DNA from: Paenibacillus zeirhizosphaerae
Lineage (GTDB): Bacteria > Bacillota > Bacilli > Paenibacillales > Paenibacillaceae
DNA: 64,000 bases
Reading direction: 5' to 3'
Assembly: GCF_030705605.1 (NCBI RefSeq)
Contig: NZ_JAPCKK010000017.1
Coordinates: 105,389-169,388 of the forward strand
The translations under genes and the position numbers were made by a program. Positions 7,119-15,019 of the stretch are shown piece by piece. The notes beneath the pieces are model-generated. The model was not told the DNA's origin and ran no database searches. It saw only the letters and a program-made list of their open reading frames with translations. Every line of letters begins with the position of its first letter. The first letter of the stretch is position 1.

Positions 7119-8615
7119 ATGGAGCGTTATGTGATTGGGGTCGATCTGGGGACCAGCGCAGTGAAGACGGTACTGGTTACCCGTGAAGGAAAGGTAGCTT
7201 TTGAAGCATCGGAGTCTTATCCGCTGCATCAGCCCAAGCCGGGGTACAGTGAGCAGGACCCGGAGGATTGGGTTGAGGGCACCGTAGCTTCGCTGCGCAA
7301 GCTGGTTGCAGAGGCTGGTATTCAGACTGATCGTGTGGATGGAATCAGCTTTTCCGGTCAGATGCATGGGCTTGTGCTTACAGATGCAATGGGTCAGGTG
7401 CTGAGAAGAGCTATACTATGGAATGATACCCGCACGACAGAGCAGTGTCGCAGAATCGAGGCTACTCTTGGACCAAAGCTGCTGGATATTGCTCGTAACC
7501 GCGCGCTGGAAGGCTTCACGCTGCCCAAGCTTTTGTGGGTGCAGGAGCATGAGCCTGAACTGCTGAAGCAGGCGGCACATTTTATGCTGCCGAAGGACTA
7601 TGTACGCTACAGGCTAACGGGGGAGCTGGCATCAGAGTATTCCGACGCGGCGGGAACGCTGCTGCTTGACGTGACGGGAAAGAACTGGAGCGAAGAGATA
7701 GCGGCAGCGTTTGATCTGCCGCTATCGCTGTGTCCCCCGCTGGTGGAATCCTTCGATCAGACCGGAGGTCTCCTGCCGGAAATGGCTGCACGGACAGGGC
7801 TTGCCGAAGGAACGCCTATATACGCAGGTGGAGCGGACAACGCATGCGGTGCAATCGGTGCCGGTATTCTGAGCGAGGGCCAGACCATGTGCAGCATTGG
7901 CACGTCCGGTGTCGTGCTGTCTTATGAGGAACGCAAGAACCTGGACATCGAAGGCAGAGCGCACTTTTTCAATCATGGTGAGAAGGATGCCTACTATATT
8001 ATGGGGGTTACGCTGGCGGCGGGCTATAGCCTCACATGGTTCAGGGAGACGTTTGCTTCAGGCCAGCCGTTCGAGGAACTGCTGGCGCAAGCAGAGGGTG
8101 TCCGGCCCGGCAGCGGAGGTCTGCTTTTTACCCCTTATATCGTAGGGGAGCGTACACCTCATCCGGATTCGCAAATCCGCGGAAGCTTTATCGGTATGGA
8201 CGCGAGCCATAAGCTGCCTCATTTTACACGTGCTGTGCTGGAGGGGATTACTTTCTCGTTGAGAGAATCCATCGATATTTTATGGAGCACCGGCAAGGAG
8301 GTAACCGAAGTCGTCTCGATCGGCGGCGGAGCCCGCAGCGAGCTCTGGCTGCAAATGCAGGCGGATGTATTTAACGCCACTGTGATTAAGCTGGAAAGCG
8401 AACAGGGACCCGCATTGGGAGCTGCTATGCTGGCGGCATATGGATGTGGGTGGTTTGATTCTCTCCAGTCCTGTGCGCAAGTGTTCATCCGGCCGGCCAA
8501 GCGGTATATTCCGAGCGAGGAGGCTGTTCGGCAGTACGAAGGCCTATTCAGCTTATATCGTGAGGTATATCATGCAACACGCAGTTTAAATGACCAATTG
8601 TCCGAATACAGATAG
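7119..8615 (+). CDS. xylB: Xylulokinase
   Basis: A 498-residue FGGY-family carbohydrate kinase that phosphorylates D-xylulose to xylulose-5-phosphate for the pentose phosphate pathway. It begins with the phosphate-binding IGVDLGTSAVKT and has the substrate segment FSGQMHG near residue 79, YAGGADNACGAIGAG near 236, and the ATP-binding region SIGGGARSELWLQ near 407. GGGG lies eight bases before the ATG at 7119; the GTG two codons earlier is too close. It lies after xylA in the same direction and ends at a strong terminator, making xylAB a unit without a visible transporter gene. Confidence 0.96.
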   Translation: MERYVIGVDLGTSAVKTVLVTREGKVAFEASESYPLHQPKPGYSEQDPEDWVEGTVASLRKLVAEAGIQTDRVDGISFSGQMHGLVLTDAMGQVLRRAILWNDTRTTEQCRRIEATLGPKLLDIARNRALEGFTLPKLLWVQEHEPELLKQAAHFMLPKDYVRYRLTGELASEYSDAAGTLLLDVTGKNWSEEIAAAFDLPLSLCPPLVESFDQTGGLLPEMAARTGLAEGTPIYAGGADNACGAIGAGILSEGQTMCSIGTSGVVLSYEERKNLDIEGRAHFFNHGEKDAYYIMGVTLAAGYSLTWFRETFASGQPFEELLAQAEGVRPGSGGLLFTPYIVGERTPHPDSQIRGSFIGMDASHKLPHFTRAVLEGITFSLRESIDILWSTGKEVTEVVSIGGGARSELWLQMQADVFNATVIKLESEQGPALGAAMLAAYGCGWFDSLQSCAQVFIRPAKRYIPSEEAVRQYEGLFSLYREVYHATRSLNDQLSEYR

Positions 8616-8638
8616 GTACTAAGAAATAGAAAAACAGA

Positions 8639-8681
8639 AGACTCCGGCTCCACTTCGACAGTGGTGCTGGAGTCTTTTTTT
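8639..8681 (+). terminator. Terminator of xylAB
   Basis: AGACTCCGGCTCCAC pairs with GTGGTGCTGGAGTCT, followed by seven T residues. Confidence 0.9.
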
Positions 8682-8861
8682 GTCTGAATCTTGGGACTGA
8701 AATGTTTCGCTTCATTCTTTTGTGACAGCCTTATTCGAAGAAAATCGGCAAAATTCGTAAAAAAATGAAAGATATTTGTATAGCCTTAAATTTTTTTATG
8801 GTAAAATGGTTGTAATTTCCTGTAGGAATTTTGTTCTATTATAGGTACAGAGGAGGATAGA

Positions 8862-9071
8862 TTGAAATCGGATAGCGAATTGTATCGATTATCTAGCCTT
8901 GTTCATAAATTGCTAAGAAAGGCAGGAGCTCCTCATGAAGAAGATCATTGGCTCCAAAGTGTCCAAGCTGCTGGTTGCAGGTTCTCTTCTCACGATTATG
9001 GTTCCGCAGGCTATGGATTGGAATCACATGTATGCTGCGGAATCCACTACGCCCCCTACTGTATCGGCTGA
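8862..9071 (+). CDS. Possible leader ORF overlapping the transglutaminase gene
   Basis: A 69-codon ORF begins at TTG 8862 with an excellent site, AGAGGAGG, six bases upstream. It runs through the start of the secreted transglutaminase-like gene in another frame. The upstream part (MKSDSELYRLSSLVHKLLRK) is amphipathic, but I recognise no family. It may be a leader peptide that couples translation, or the Shine-Dalgarno match may be chance. The region 8682-8861 ahead of it is AT-rich; no convincing promoter was assigned. Confidence 0.25.
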   Translation: MKSDSELYRLSSLVHKLLRKAGAPHEEDHWLQSVQAAGCRFSSHDYGSAGYGLESHVCCGIHYAPYCIG

Positions 9072-9915
9072 TCAGCTCCGGCAAAAGCTGGCTGATGCGA
9101 TGCTAACCAGAGACGAAGCGATATCTTTTACGTACACAGGCAATGTGAAGGAGCTCAAAAGCAAGCTTCAGACCGCAATTGATGAAGCCATGAAAATTGA
9201 CCCTTATATTAACTATACGATCAAGAGCTATGAGTTCAGTTATAAAGGGACTGTAACCTCCGCTGATGTAACCGTAAAACTGAACTACCGGGAGACCAAG
9301 GAGCAGACAGCTTATGTGGATAGTGCGGTAAAAACGGCGCTTGCCCAAATGATAACCCCAGGCATGACCAACCATGAAAAGGCTAAGGTCATACATGACT
9401 GGATTGTGAAACGGCTGAAGTACGATGAAACCCTGCAGAAATACACGGCCTATGACGGACTTAGTACAGGCAGTACAGTTTGTCAGGGTTACGCCCTGCT
9501 GGCGTATAAAATGCTCAAGCAGGCGGGAATCACCAATCAGATTATAGAAGGCAGAGCAGGCGGACAGCTTCATGCCTGGAATTTGGTGCAACTGGACGGG
9601 AATTGGTACCATATGGATACCACCTGGGACGATCCGACGCCGGACCGCCCGAATGAAGTGAGCACCGCGTATTATATGCTGACAGATACGGAAATCCGGC
9701 AGGATCACACCTGGACGAAGCAATATCCGGCTGCCAGCACGTCCTATCGCGGCACACTGAACAGTCTGATCGCAAAAGGCGGAGCTGCCGCCAAGACGTA
9801 TAAGCAACTTTACCAATCCCTTGAATATAGTTTAACCCAGAACGGGAATACGCTAAGCTCTGCCACTGACATTAAGACATTAGCCAGCAAAGCGATGAAG
9901 GGTGGTTCGCGCTGA
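8935..9915 (+). CDS. Secreted transglutaminase-like domain protein
   Basis: A 326-residue exported protein. The first 36 residues are a signal peptide (KKIIGSK, hydrophobic core, then AAESTT). Residues about 135-240 hold a transglutaminase-like fold with an apparent Cys-His-Asp triad: TVCQGYALLAY, LHAWNLVQL and WYHMDTTWDD. In such bacterial proteins the domain usually acts as a peptidase or cell-wall modifier rather than a cross-linker. A leader of about 100 residues precedes it and resembles a helical pro-domain. The ATG follows GGAGCTCCTC. It stands alone between terminators. The substrate is unknown. Confidence 0.85.
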   Translation: MKKIIGSKVSKLLVAGSLLTIMVPQAMDWNHMYAAESTTPPTVSADQLRQKLADAMLTRDEAISFTYTGNVKELKSKLQTAIDEAMKIDPYINYTIKSYEFSYKGTVTSADVTVKLNYRETKEQTAYVDSAVKTALAQMITPGMTNHEKAKVIHDWIVKRLKYDETLQKYTAYDGLSTGSTVCQGYALLAYKMLKQAGITNQIIEGRAGGQLHAWNLVQLDGNWYHMDTTWDDPTPDRPNEVSTAYYMLTDTEIRQDHTWTKQYPAASTSYRGTLNSLIAKGGAAAKTYKQLYQSLEYSLTQNGNTLSSATDIKTLASKAMKGGSR

Positions 9916-9925
9916 AAATATTCCG

Positions 9926-9950
9926 GCCGCAGATATACTGCGGCTTTTTT
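9926..9950 (+). terminator. Terminator after transglutaminase-like gene
   Basis: GCCGCAG-ATATA-CTGCGGC followed by six T residues. Confidence 0.9.
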
Positions 9951-9973
9951 GCTGCTGTTATGAAAATCATACA

Positions 9974-10017
9974 AGCAGTCCGTTGTTCTGCTGGAGACGG
10001 GCTGTTTTTGTTTTTTT
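9974..10017 (+). terminator. Second terminator-like hairpin
   Basis: AGCAGTCCGT pairs imperfectly with ACGGGCTGTT and is followed by long T-runs, in tandem with the preceding terminator. Confidence 0.55.
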
Positions 10018-10117
10018 ATAGTCTCAAGGTCATGATCTGTTTTTCCTAAGTTTAATTCCTTGATTTATAGAGTCCTCCTTTTTAAGCAGGAGAAATTACA
10101 TTTTTTCAGAGAAAAAT

Positions 10118-10147
10118 CAGACATTTTGCAGAATATTAAGGTATAAT
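10118..10147 (+). promoter_or_regulatory. Promoter of the ter cluster
   Basis: CAGACA (10118-10123) and TATAAT (10142-10147) are separated by 18 bases. The first TerD gene starts about 155 bases downstream, leaving a long leader. Confidence 0.55.
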
Positions 10148-10185
10148 TGAGATAAGAATCCAATAGGCGCAAAAATATTATGCAA

Positions 10186-10250
10186 ATGGAACTATATATT
10201 TTTCCGCTCATAGTAAAAATGTGAGTTCCATGCATCTAGCTTTTTTGGGT
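10186..10250 (+). other. Leader hairpin with T-rich tail before the ter cluster
   Basis: ATGGAACT (10186-10193) pairs perfectly with AGTTCCAT (10224-10231), extended by GCA/TGC with one bulge, and is followed at 10241-10254 by TTTTTTGGGTTTTT. It lies between the promoter and the first TerD gene, so it could be a weak terminator or attenuator. Confidence 0.4.
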
Positions 10251-10301
10251 TTTTAGTACTATATTCGAATTGGGAGAAAACTCCCGGGGAGGGTATCAGC
10301 T

Positions 10302-10892
10302 TTGGGGATTACTTTGGTTAAAGGGCAGAAGATTGATTTAACAAAGGGAAGCTCCGGTCTCTCATTTCTTACGGTAGGTTTGGGATGGGACCCAGTTCAG
10401 GAAAAAGGCTTTTTTGGGAGAAAGAGAGGTGTGAATATTGATTGTGACGCCTCCGCTATTCTGTTGAATGGACAAGGAAAGCTTGTTAAAGATTCCAACC
10501 TGGTTTGTTTCTATAACCAAGTTAGCGGATGCGGCTCTGTCAGACACTCTGGTGACAACTTAACCGGTGATGGCGATGGAGATGACGAACAAATTATGAT
10601 CGATTTGAAAAAGGTCCCGGCTGATGTCGAGAAGATTTTGATGGTCGTGAATATCTATCAGTGCGTAGAACGTGGCCAGGATTTTGGGATGATTAATTCA
10701 GCTTATATTCGGGTTGTGAATTCGCAGAATAATCAGGAGCTTGTCCGCTTTAATCTTACGGATAACTATGGCGGTTATACAGCTCTGCTGGCTGGGGAAA
10801 TCTATCGTCAAGGCGGCGAGTGGAAGTTTAACGCTGTAGGCGAGGGTGCTTACGCTGCCCATATCGATATTTTGGCGGAGCGTTTCCAATAA
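10302..10892 (+). CDS. TerD-family stress protein (copy 1)
   Basis: A 196-residue TerD-domain protein. It starts with the family pattern [14 protein letters not shown], then VGLGWDP, the acidic segment NIDCDASAILLNG and the calcium-type loop [14 protein letters not shown]. TerD domains bind calcium and occur in clusters for resistance to tellurite, phage and envelope stress (YceC/YceD/YceE in Bacillus). This copy is more divergent than copies 2 and 3 and has an insertion (EKGFFGRKRGV) before the first acidic site. The TTG start follows GGGGAGGG by nine bases. It is the first gene of the cluster. Confidence 0.88.
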   Translation: MGITLVKGQKIDLTKGSSGLSFLTVGLGWDPVQEKGFFGRKRGVNIDCDASAILLNGQGKLVKDSNLVCFYNQVSGCGSVRHSGDNLTGDGDGDDEQIMIDLKKVPADVEKILMVVNIYQCVERGQDFGMINSAYIRVVNSQNNQELVRFNLTDNYGGYTALLAGEIYRQGGEWKFNAVGEGAYAAHIDILAERFQ

Positions 10893-10990
10893 TTCGTAAA
10901 TTTCAGTATTACATAGGGAACAACCAGCGGATTTCAGCTTGATTTCGAATGATTCACTTAAGTGAATGACAACAATTGGAGGTTGACCAT

Positions 10991-11449
10991 ATGTCGGGTA
11001 CTTTGAACACTTTTCAAGGATGGCTGTCTCGTACAAAAGGAACCCTTTCAGAAAATGTGAGAAAGTTTAAAAACAAGGATTTACTTGAAGCGATTGTTGC
11101 AGGATGTGCCGTTGTATCAGTGGCGGATGGAACAATTGATGCTTCAGAAAAGCAAAAGATGGCTGGGTATTTGGGTCGAAGTGAGGAACTAAAGGTTTTT
11201 AACATGAGCGAAGTGATCGAGCGCTTCAATCATTATGCTGGTAATATGGATTTTGATGTGATGGTTGGTAAACAGGAAGCACTGAGAGTCATTGCTAAAT
11301 TCAAATCGAAACCTGAAGTTGGAAGAATCATTGTAGGAGTATGCTGCGCAGTTGGAGCGGCTGATGGTAGCTTTGATGATTTAGAAAAACAATCCGTTAG
11401 AGAGATTTGCGGGGTGCTGCATATAGCCCCAGGCGACTTTGGTCTTTGA
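10991..11449 (+). CDS. TerB-family stress protein
   Basis: A 152-residue protein of the TerB helical fold. It carries two similar acidic repeats typical of Ter[19 protein letters not shown] near residue 40 and [17 protein letters not shown] near 122, thought to bind metal. TerB works with TerD and TerC at the membrane in the tellurium-resistance complex. The ATG at 10991 follows GGAGG by eight bases; the frame is open five codons further to a TTG. It sits between two TerD genes, and a fragment of a TerD reading frame lies just after its stop. Confidence 0.85.
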   Translation: MSGTLNTFQGWLSRTKGTLSENVRKFKNKDLLEAIVAGCAVVSVADGTIDASEKQKMAGYLGRSEELKVFNMSEVIERFNHYAGNMDFDVMVGKQEALRVIAKFKSKPEVGRIIVGVCCAVGAADGSFDDLEKQSVREICGVLHIAPGDFGL

Positions 11450-11464
11450 TAGACCGGGAGAAAG

Positions 11465-11530
11465 CTATTGTTATGGCGACGAGTGGAAGTTTAACACTAT
11501 AGGGAATGTTTCTAATAATTCATTAAACAA
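11465..11530 (+). pseudogene. Remnant of a TerD 3' end
   Basis: Between terB and TerD copy 2 the DNA encodes [12 protein letters not shown], matching YRQGGEWKFNAVGE near the end of TerD copy 1. It continues with GTTTCTAATAATTCATTAAA, matching GTTTCCAATAATTCGTAAAT around copy 1's stop codon. About 50 bases between the two matches are missing. The piece has no start codon or ribosome site and is best explained as the scar of a deleted or recombined TerD duplicate. Confidence 0.65.
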
Positions 11531-11561
11531 TCAATTAAAACTACAAAAGGGGAAATTAGAC

Positions 11562-12140
11562 ATGGCTATCAGTTTATCTAAAGGACAAAAAATCGATCTG
11601 ACAAAAACAAATCCAGGGCTTGCGAAAGTGGTAGTAGGCTTGGGCTGGGATACCAATAAATACGACGGTGGTGCTGATTTTGACCTGGATGCATCTGTAT
11701 TTTGCTTAAATGGAGCTGGAAAAGCTCAGACAGAATCAGACTTCATCTTCTACAATAATCCTCAAAACGCAAACGGATCTGTTGTACATACCGGTGATAA
11801 CCGTACAGGTGCAGGTGACGGAGATGACGAGCAAATCAAGGTGGATTTGGCAGCCGTTCCTGCAGATATTGAGAAGGTTTCTTTCTGTATCACGATTCAT
11901 GAGGGTGCCGAACGTAACCAAAACTTTGGACAAGTATCCAACGCTTTTGCACGAATTATAAATGAAGCAACTGGCGAAGAACTGATCCGTTACGATCTTG
12001 GCGAAGATTTCTCTGTAGAAACGGCGATCGTTGTTGGCGAATTGTACCGTCATAGCGGCGAATGGAAATTCAGCGCTGTCGGCAGCGGCTATCAAGACGG
12101 TCTGGCTGGATTGATTCGTGATTTTGGACTTTCTTCCTGA
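11562..12140 (+). CDS. TerD-family stress protein (copy 2)
   Basis: A 192-residue canonical TerD protein. [18 protein letters not shown] opens it, [15 protein letters not shown] and [19 protein letters not shown] supply the two acidic calcium-binding sites, and [19 protein letters not shown] closes the fold. The ATG at 11562 follows AAAAGGGGAAA; the frame extends upstream only through the TerD remnant. Copy 3 follows after 40 bases and is a close paralog at both protein and DNA level, so the two arose by tandem duplication. A cytoplasmic role in a membrane-associated stress complex with TerC is known for the family; the exact stress here is inferred. Confidence 0.92.
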   Translation: MAISLSKGQKIDLTKTNPGLAKVVVGLGWDTNKYDGGADFDLDASVFCLNGAGKAQTESDFIFYNNPQNANGSVVHTGDNRTGAGDGDDEQIKVDLAAVPADIEKVSFCITIHEGAERNQNFGQVSNAFARIINEATGEELIRYDLGEDFSVETAIVVGELYRHSGEWKFSAVGSGYQDGLAGLIRDFGLSS

Positions 12141-12180
12141 GAAAAAGTTTAACAAATATAAAAGAAAAGGGGACTCACCT

Positions 12181-12759
12181 GTGGCGGTTAACCTCTCAAA
12201 AGGACAAAAAGTAGATTTAACAAAAACGAATCCTGGCCTCACCAAGATTAAAGTTGGCTTAGGGTGGGACCTCAATAAATATGACGGAGGAAGCGATTTT
12301 GACCTGGATGCATCTACCTTTCTTCTGAATGCAGTAGGCAAGGTGAACTCCGATCTTGATTTCATCTTTTATAATAATCCGTCTAACAGCAATAATTCCA
12401 TAGCCATTTCTGGGGATAACCGTACCGGTGAAGGGACAGGTGACGACGAGTCGGTCATGATCGACTTGGGCAATGTGCCTGCAGATGTTCATAAAATTGC
12501 TTTCTGTATTACGATTCATGAAGCAAAAGAGAGAAATCAGAATTTTGGACAAGTGGTCAACTCTTATGTTCGTGTAGTTAACGAAGCAACGAATGAAGAA
12601 TTGATTCGTTATGATCTTGGTGAAGACTTTTCGATTGAAACGGCTATCACGGTAGGAGAACTGTACCGGCATAGTGGAGAATGGAAGTTTAGTGCGGTTG
12701 GCAGCGGATTCCAGGATGGACTCGCCGGACTGTGCCGGGATTACGGAGTAACCGTTTAA
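12181..12759 (+). CDS. TerD-family stress protein (copy 3)
   Basis: A 192-residue close paralog of copy 2, starting [18 protein letters not shown] after the GTG at 12181, which follows AAGGGG. Acidic sites are [15 protein letters not shown] and [19 protein letters not shown]; the second has threonine where copy 2 has aspartate, so metal affinity may differ. The end, [19 protein letters not shown], is almost identical to copy 2. All motifs are intact, so it should be functional. Confidence 0.92.
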   Translation: MAVNLSKGQKVDLTKTNPGLTKIKVGLGWDLNKYDGGSDFDLDASTFLLNAVGKVNSDLDFIFYNNPSNSNNSIAISGDNRTGEGTGDDESVMIDLGNVPADVHKIAFCITIHEAKERNQNFGQVVNSYVRVVNEATNEELIRYDLGEDFSIETAITVGELYRHSGEWKFSAVGSGFQDGLAGLCRDYGVTV

Positions 12760-12850
12760 TTAGAGGATGATTTACAGGCTTAGACGCTCAGTAATATCCG
12801 AGCCGGATGCGGGGGTATCAGCATCCGGCTTAAATGAAAGGCTGGTATAG

Positions 12851-14086
12851 ATGACGATTACATTGATTAAAGGCCAAAAAGTTGATCTCACCAAAACAAA
12901 CCCCCTCTTGAAAAGTGTGATTGTCGGCATGGGATGGGAAGCCGTTCCTGACGTGGACATCGATTTTTCTTCCTTTCTGCTGGCGGGCAATGCTAAGGTC
13001 ACCCAAGATTCGGATCTGATCTTTTACGGTAATCCTGCGGGTCCCAACCAGTGTGTATCCGTCCGGTCACAAGCTGTAAATTTAGCCGGGATATTGGATA
13101 AAGCGCAACTCGAGATCCATTTTAAAAACATACCGGATCAGTACGAAAGAATTTCCTTCTCTCTCACCATTTATGATGGAGAACAGCGTTCACAAAGTTT
13201 TGCAAAGGTTCGAAATACATATATTCGAATCATGGATCCAGCAAGCAACCAAGAGATCATCCGCTTTAATATCGATACCCCTTTTAGCGTGGAAACGGCC
13301 ATTGTTGTAGGTGAGATTTATAAGCACCAAGGTGAATGGAAGTTCAATTCCATTGCTTCAGGCTTTTCCGGCGGGCTTGAAGCCCTTTGTAGCAGCTACG
13401 GCATTGAAGTCCAAGAAGAATCCGTGTCTTCGCCTACTCCTGAGCCGCCCAAGAGCACGCCTTTACCTCCAACACCTGCTCCCCCACCTGTCAATCTATC
13501 GAAGATTGAACTTAAAAAGCGTGGGGACAAGATTAACCTCCAAAAGGGAGCAGGCCCGCTGGGTGAAATAGTAGTCAATCTAAATTGGAGCCAGGGCAAA
13601 AAAGATCTTTTCGGTTCTGCAAAAAGAATAGACCTGGATCTCGGATGCCTCTTTGAATTACAGGATGGTTATAAAGGTGTTATTCAAGCTCTGGGAAAAC
13701 GGTTTGGCTCATTAGATTATGAACCATATATCGCGCTGGATGGGGATGATCGGACAGGGTTGGTAAAGACGGGTGAAAATCTCCGCATCAACGGCAAGTA
13801 TCTTTCGGAAATTAAACGTATACTGGTCTTCGCCTATATCTACGATGGAGTCGCGAATTGGGCACAGGCTGATGGTGTGGTCACCATTAAGCAAAGCGGA
13901 GGACCAGATATCGAGGTTCGTTTGGACGAGCATAATGACAGACAGGTGATGTGTGGGATTGCACTAATTACCAATGAAAACAACCAAACCTTTAGTGTAG
14001 AAAAATTGATCCATTACACTTCAGGACATAAGGAGCTCGACAGAGCATTTGACTGGAATATGCGGTGGACAACAGCATCGAAATAG
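12851..14086 (+). CDS. TerD-domain fusion protein (TerA-like)
   Basis: A 411-residue two-domain protein. Residues 1-190 form a TerD-like domain ([18 protein letters not shown] to GEIYKHQGEWKFNSIASGF). Residues about 195-222 are a proline-rich linker (TPEPPKSTPLPPTP). The C-terminal 190 residues are a second, more distant copy of the TerD/TerA fold (KRGDKINLQKGAG, RIDLDLGCLFE, LDGDDRTG). The N-terminal domain has lost the GDNRTG-type calcium loop, whereas the C-terminal one keeps an acidic GDDRTG. This domain pair is seen in TerA/TerF-like proteins. The ATG follows AAAGGCTGG. It lies between TerD copy 3 and terC. Confidence 0.85.
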   Translation: MTITLIKGQKVDLTKTNPLLKSVIVGMGWEAVPDVDIDFSSFLLAGNAKVTQDSDLIFYGNPAGPNQCVSVRSQAVNLAGILDKAQLEIHFKNIPDQYERISFSLTIYDGEQRSQSFAKVRNTYIRIMDPASNQEIIRFNIDTPFSVETAIVVGEIYKHQGEWKFNSIASGFSGGLEALCSSYGIEVQEESVSSPTPEPPKSTPLPPTPAPPPVNLSKIELKKRGDKINLQKGAGPLGEIVVNLNWSQGKKDLFGSAKRIDLDLGCLFELQDGYKGVIQALGKRFGSLDYEPYIALDGDDRTGLVKTGENLRINGKYLSEIKRILVFAYIYDGVANWAQADGVVTIKQSGGPDIEVRLDEHNDRQVMCGIALITNENNQTFSVEKLIHYTSGHKELDRAFDWNMRWTTASK

Positions 14087-14112
14087 GTCCTGAATTTTAA
14101 GGGGGAAAGTAA

Positions 14113-14901
14113 GTGAGTGATTTTTTCCAGAGTCTAGCAGATAATTTTTCTACATTTTTTAACTGGCCGCATATGGCACAGGTTTTAAGCGAGCCGGCAA
14201 GCTGGGGCATTATATTCTCATTAATCATCATAGAAGGATTGCTCTCAGCGGATAATGCCTTGGTGCTGGCTGTGCTTGTTAAACATTTACCTAAAGAACA
14301 GCAAAAGAAAGCATTATTTTATGGTCTCTTGGGTGCATATGTCTTTAGGTTCATTGCTATTGGCATAGGTACATTCCTTGTTAAAATCACATGGGTTAAA
14401 GTCGTCGGTGGTCTTTATCTGCTGTGGATCGCGTGTAGTCACCTGTTTAAGCTGGAAATTAAGTTTTATGGCATTCTTCCCTATATTCGCCGTCAGTCGG
14501 CCGCTGAGGAAGGGGAAGAAGAGGTCCAAAATAAAGGTAAAGGTTTCTGGCAAACGGTACTTGCTGTAGAGGCTATGGATATTGCTTTCAGTATCGACAG
14601 CGTAATCGCAGCCTTTGGCGTAAGCAACGAAGTTTGGGTTCTGTTCCTCGGAGGTATTCTGGGCGTGCTGATGATGAGGGGGGTTGCTCAGGTATTCCTG
14701 AAGTTGATAGACAAGTATCCGGAGCTTGAGCAAGCGGCGTTTATCCTTATCATTATTATCGGCGCTAAAATGCTTGCAGCGGTAGCGGGATTTGAAATGT
14801 CTCATTATCTTTTCTTTGCCATATTAATAGCTGTATTTGTTGGAACGATCATTTTCAGCTCTATCCGCAAAAAATCCAGCTCTGTAACCAAATCTGCATA
14901 A
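14113..14901 (+). CDS. TerC-family integral membrane protein
   Basis: A 262-residue protein with about seven membrane helices. It has the TerC acidic signatures IIEGLLSADNALVLAVLV near residue 40 and AVEAMDIAFSIDSVIAAF near 150, both with membrane-embedded acidic residues. TerC proteins interact with TerB and TerD and have been tied to manganese export and to metal loading of exported proteins (YceF and YkoY in Bacillus). GTG at 14113 follows GGGGGAAAG. It is the last gene of the ter cluster and is followed by a strong terminator. Confidence 0.93.
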   Translation: MSDFFQSLADNFSTFFNWPHMAQVLSEPASWGIIFSLIIIEGLLSADNALVLAVLVKHLPKEQQKKALFYGLLGAYVFRFIAIGIGTFLVKITWVKVVGGLYLLWIACSHLFKLEIKFYGILPYIRRQSAAEEGEEEVQNKGKGFWQTVLAVEAMDIAFSIDSVIAAFGVSNEVWVLFLGGILGVLMMRGVAQVFLKLIDKYPELEQAAFILIIIIGAKMLAAVAGFEMSHYLFFAILIAVFVGTIIFSSIRKKSSSVTKSA

Positions 14902-14914
14902 TCCAAATTCTGGG

Positions 14915-14944
14915 TCCCTCCTTCCACTGGGAGGGATTTTTTTT
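14915..14944 (+). terminator. Terminator of the ter cluster
   Basis: TCCCTCC-TTCCACT-GGGAGGGA followed by eight T residues. Confidence 0.9.
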
Positions 14945-15019
14945 ACACCTTGGAAACTCACATTTTTATTTGTAGGTGCCGCAAGTTGGGGAAACCCAGC
15001 ATGGCAAGGAGGAGCGAAC

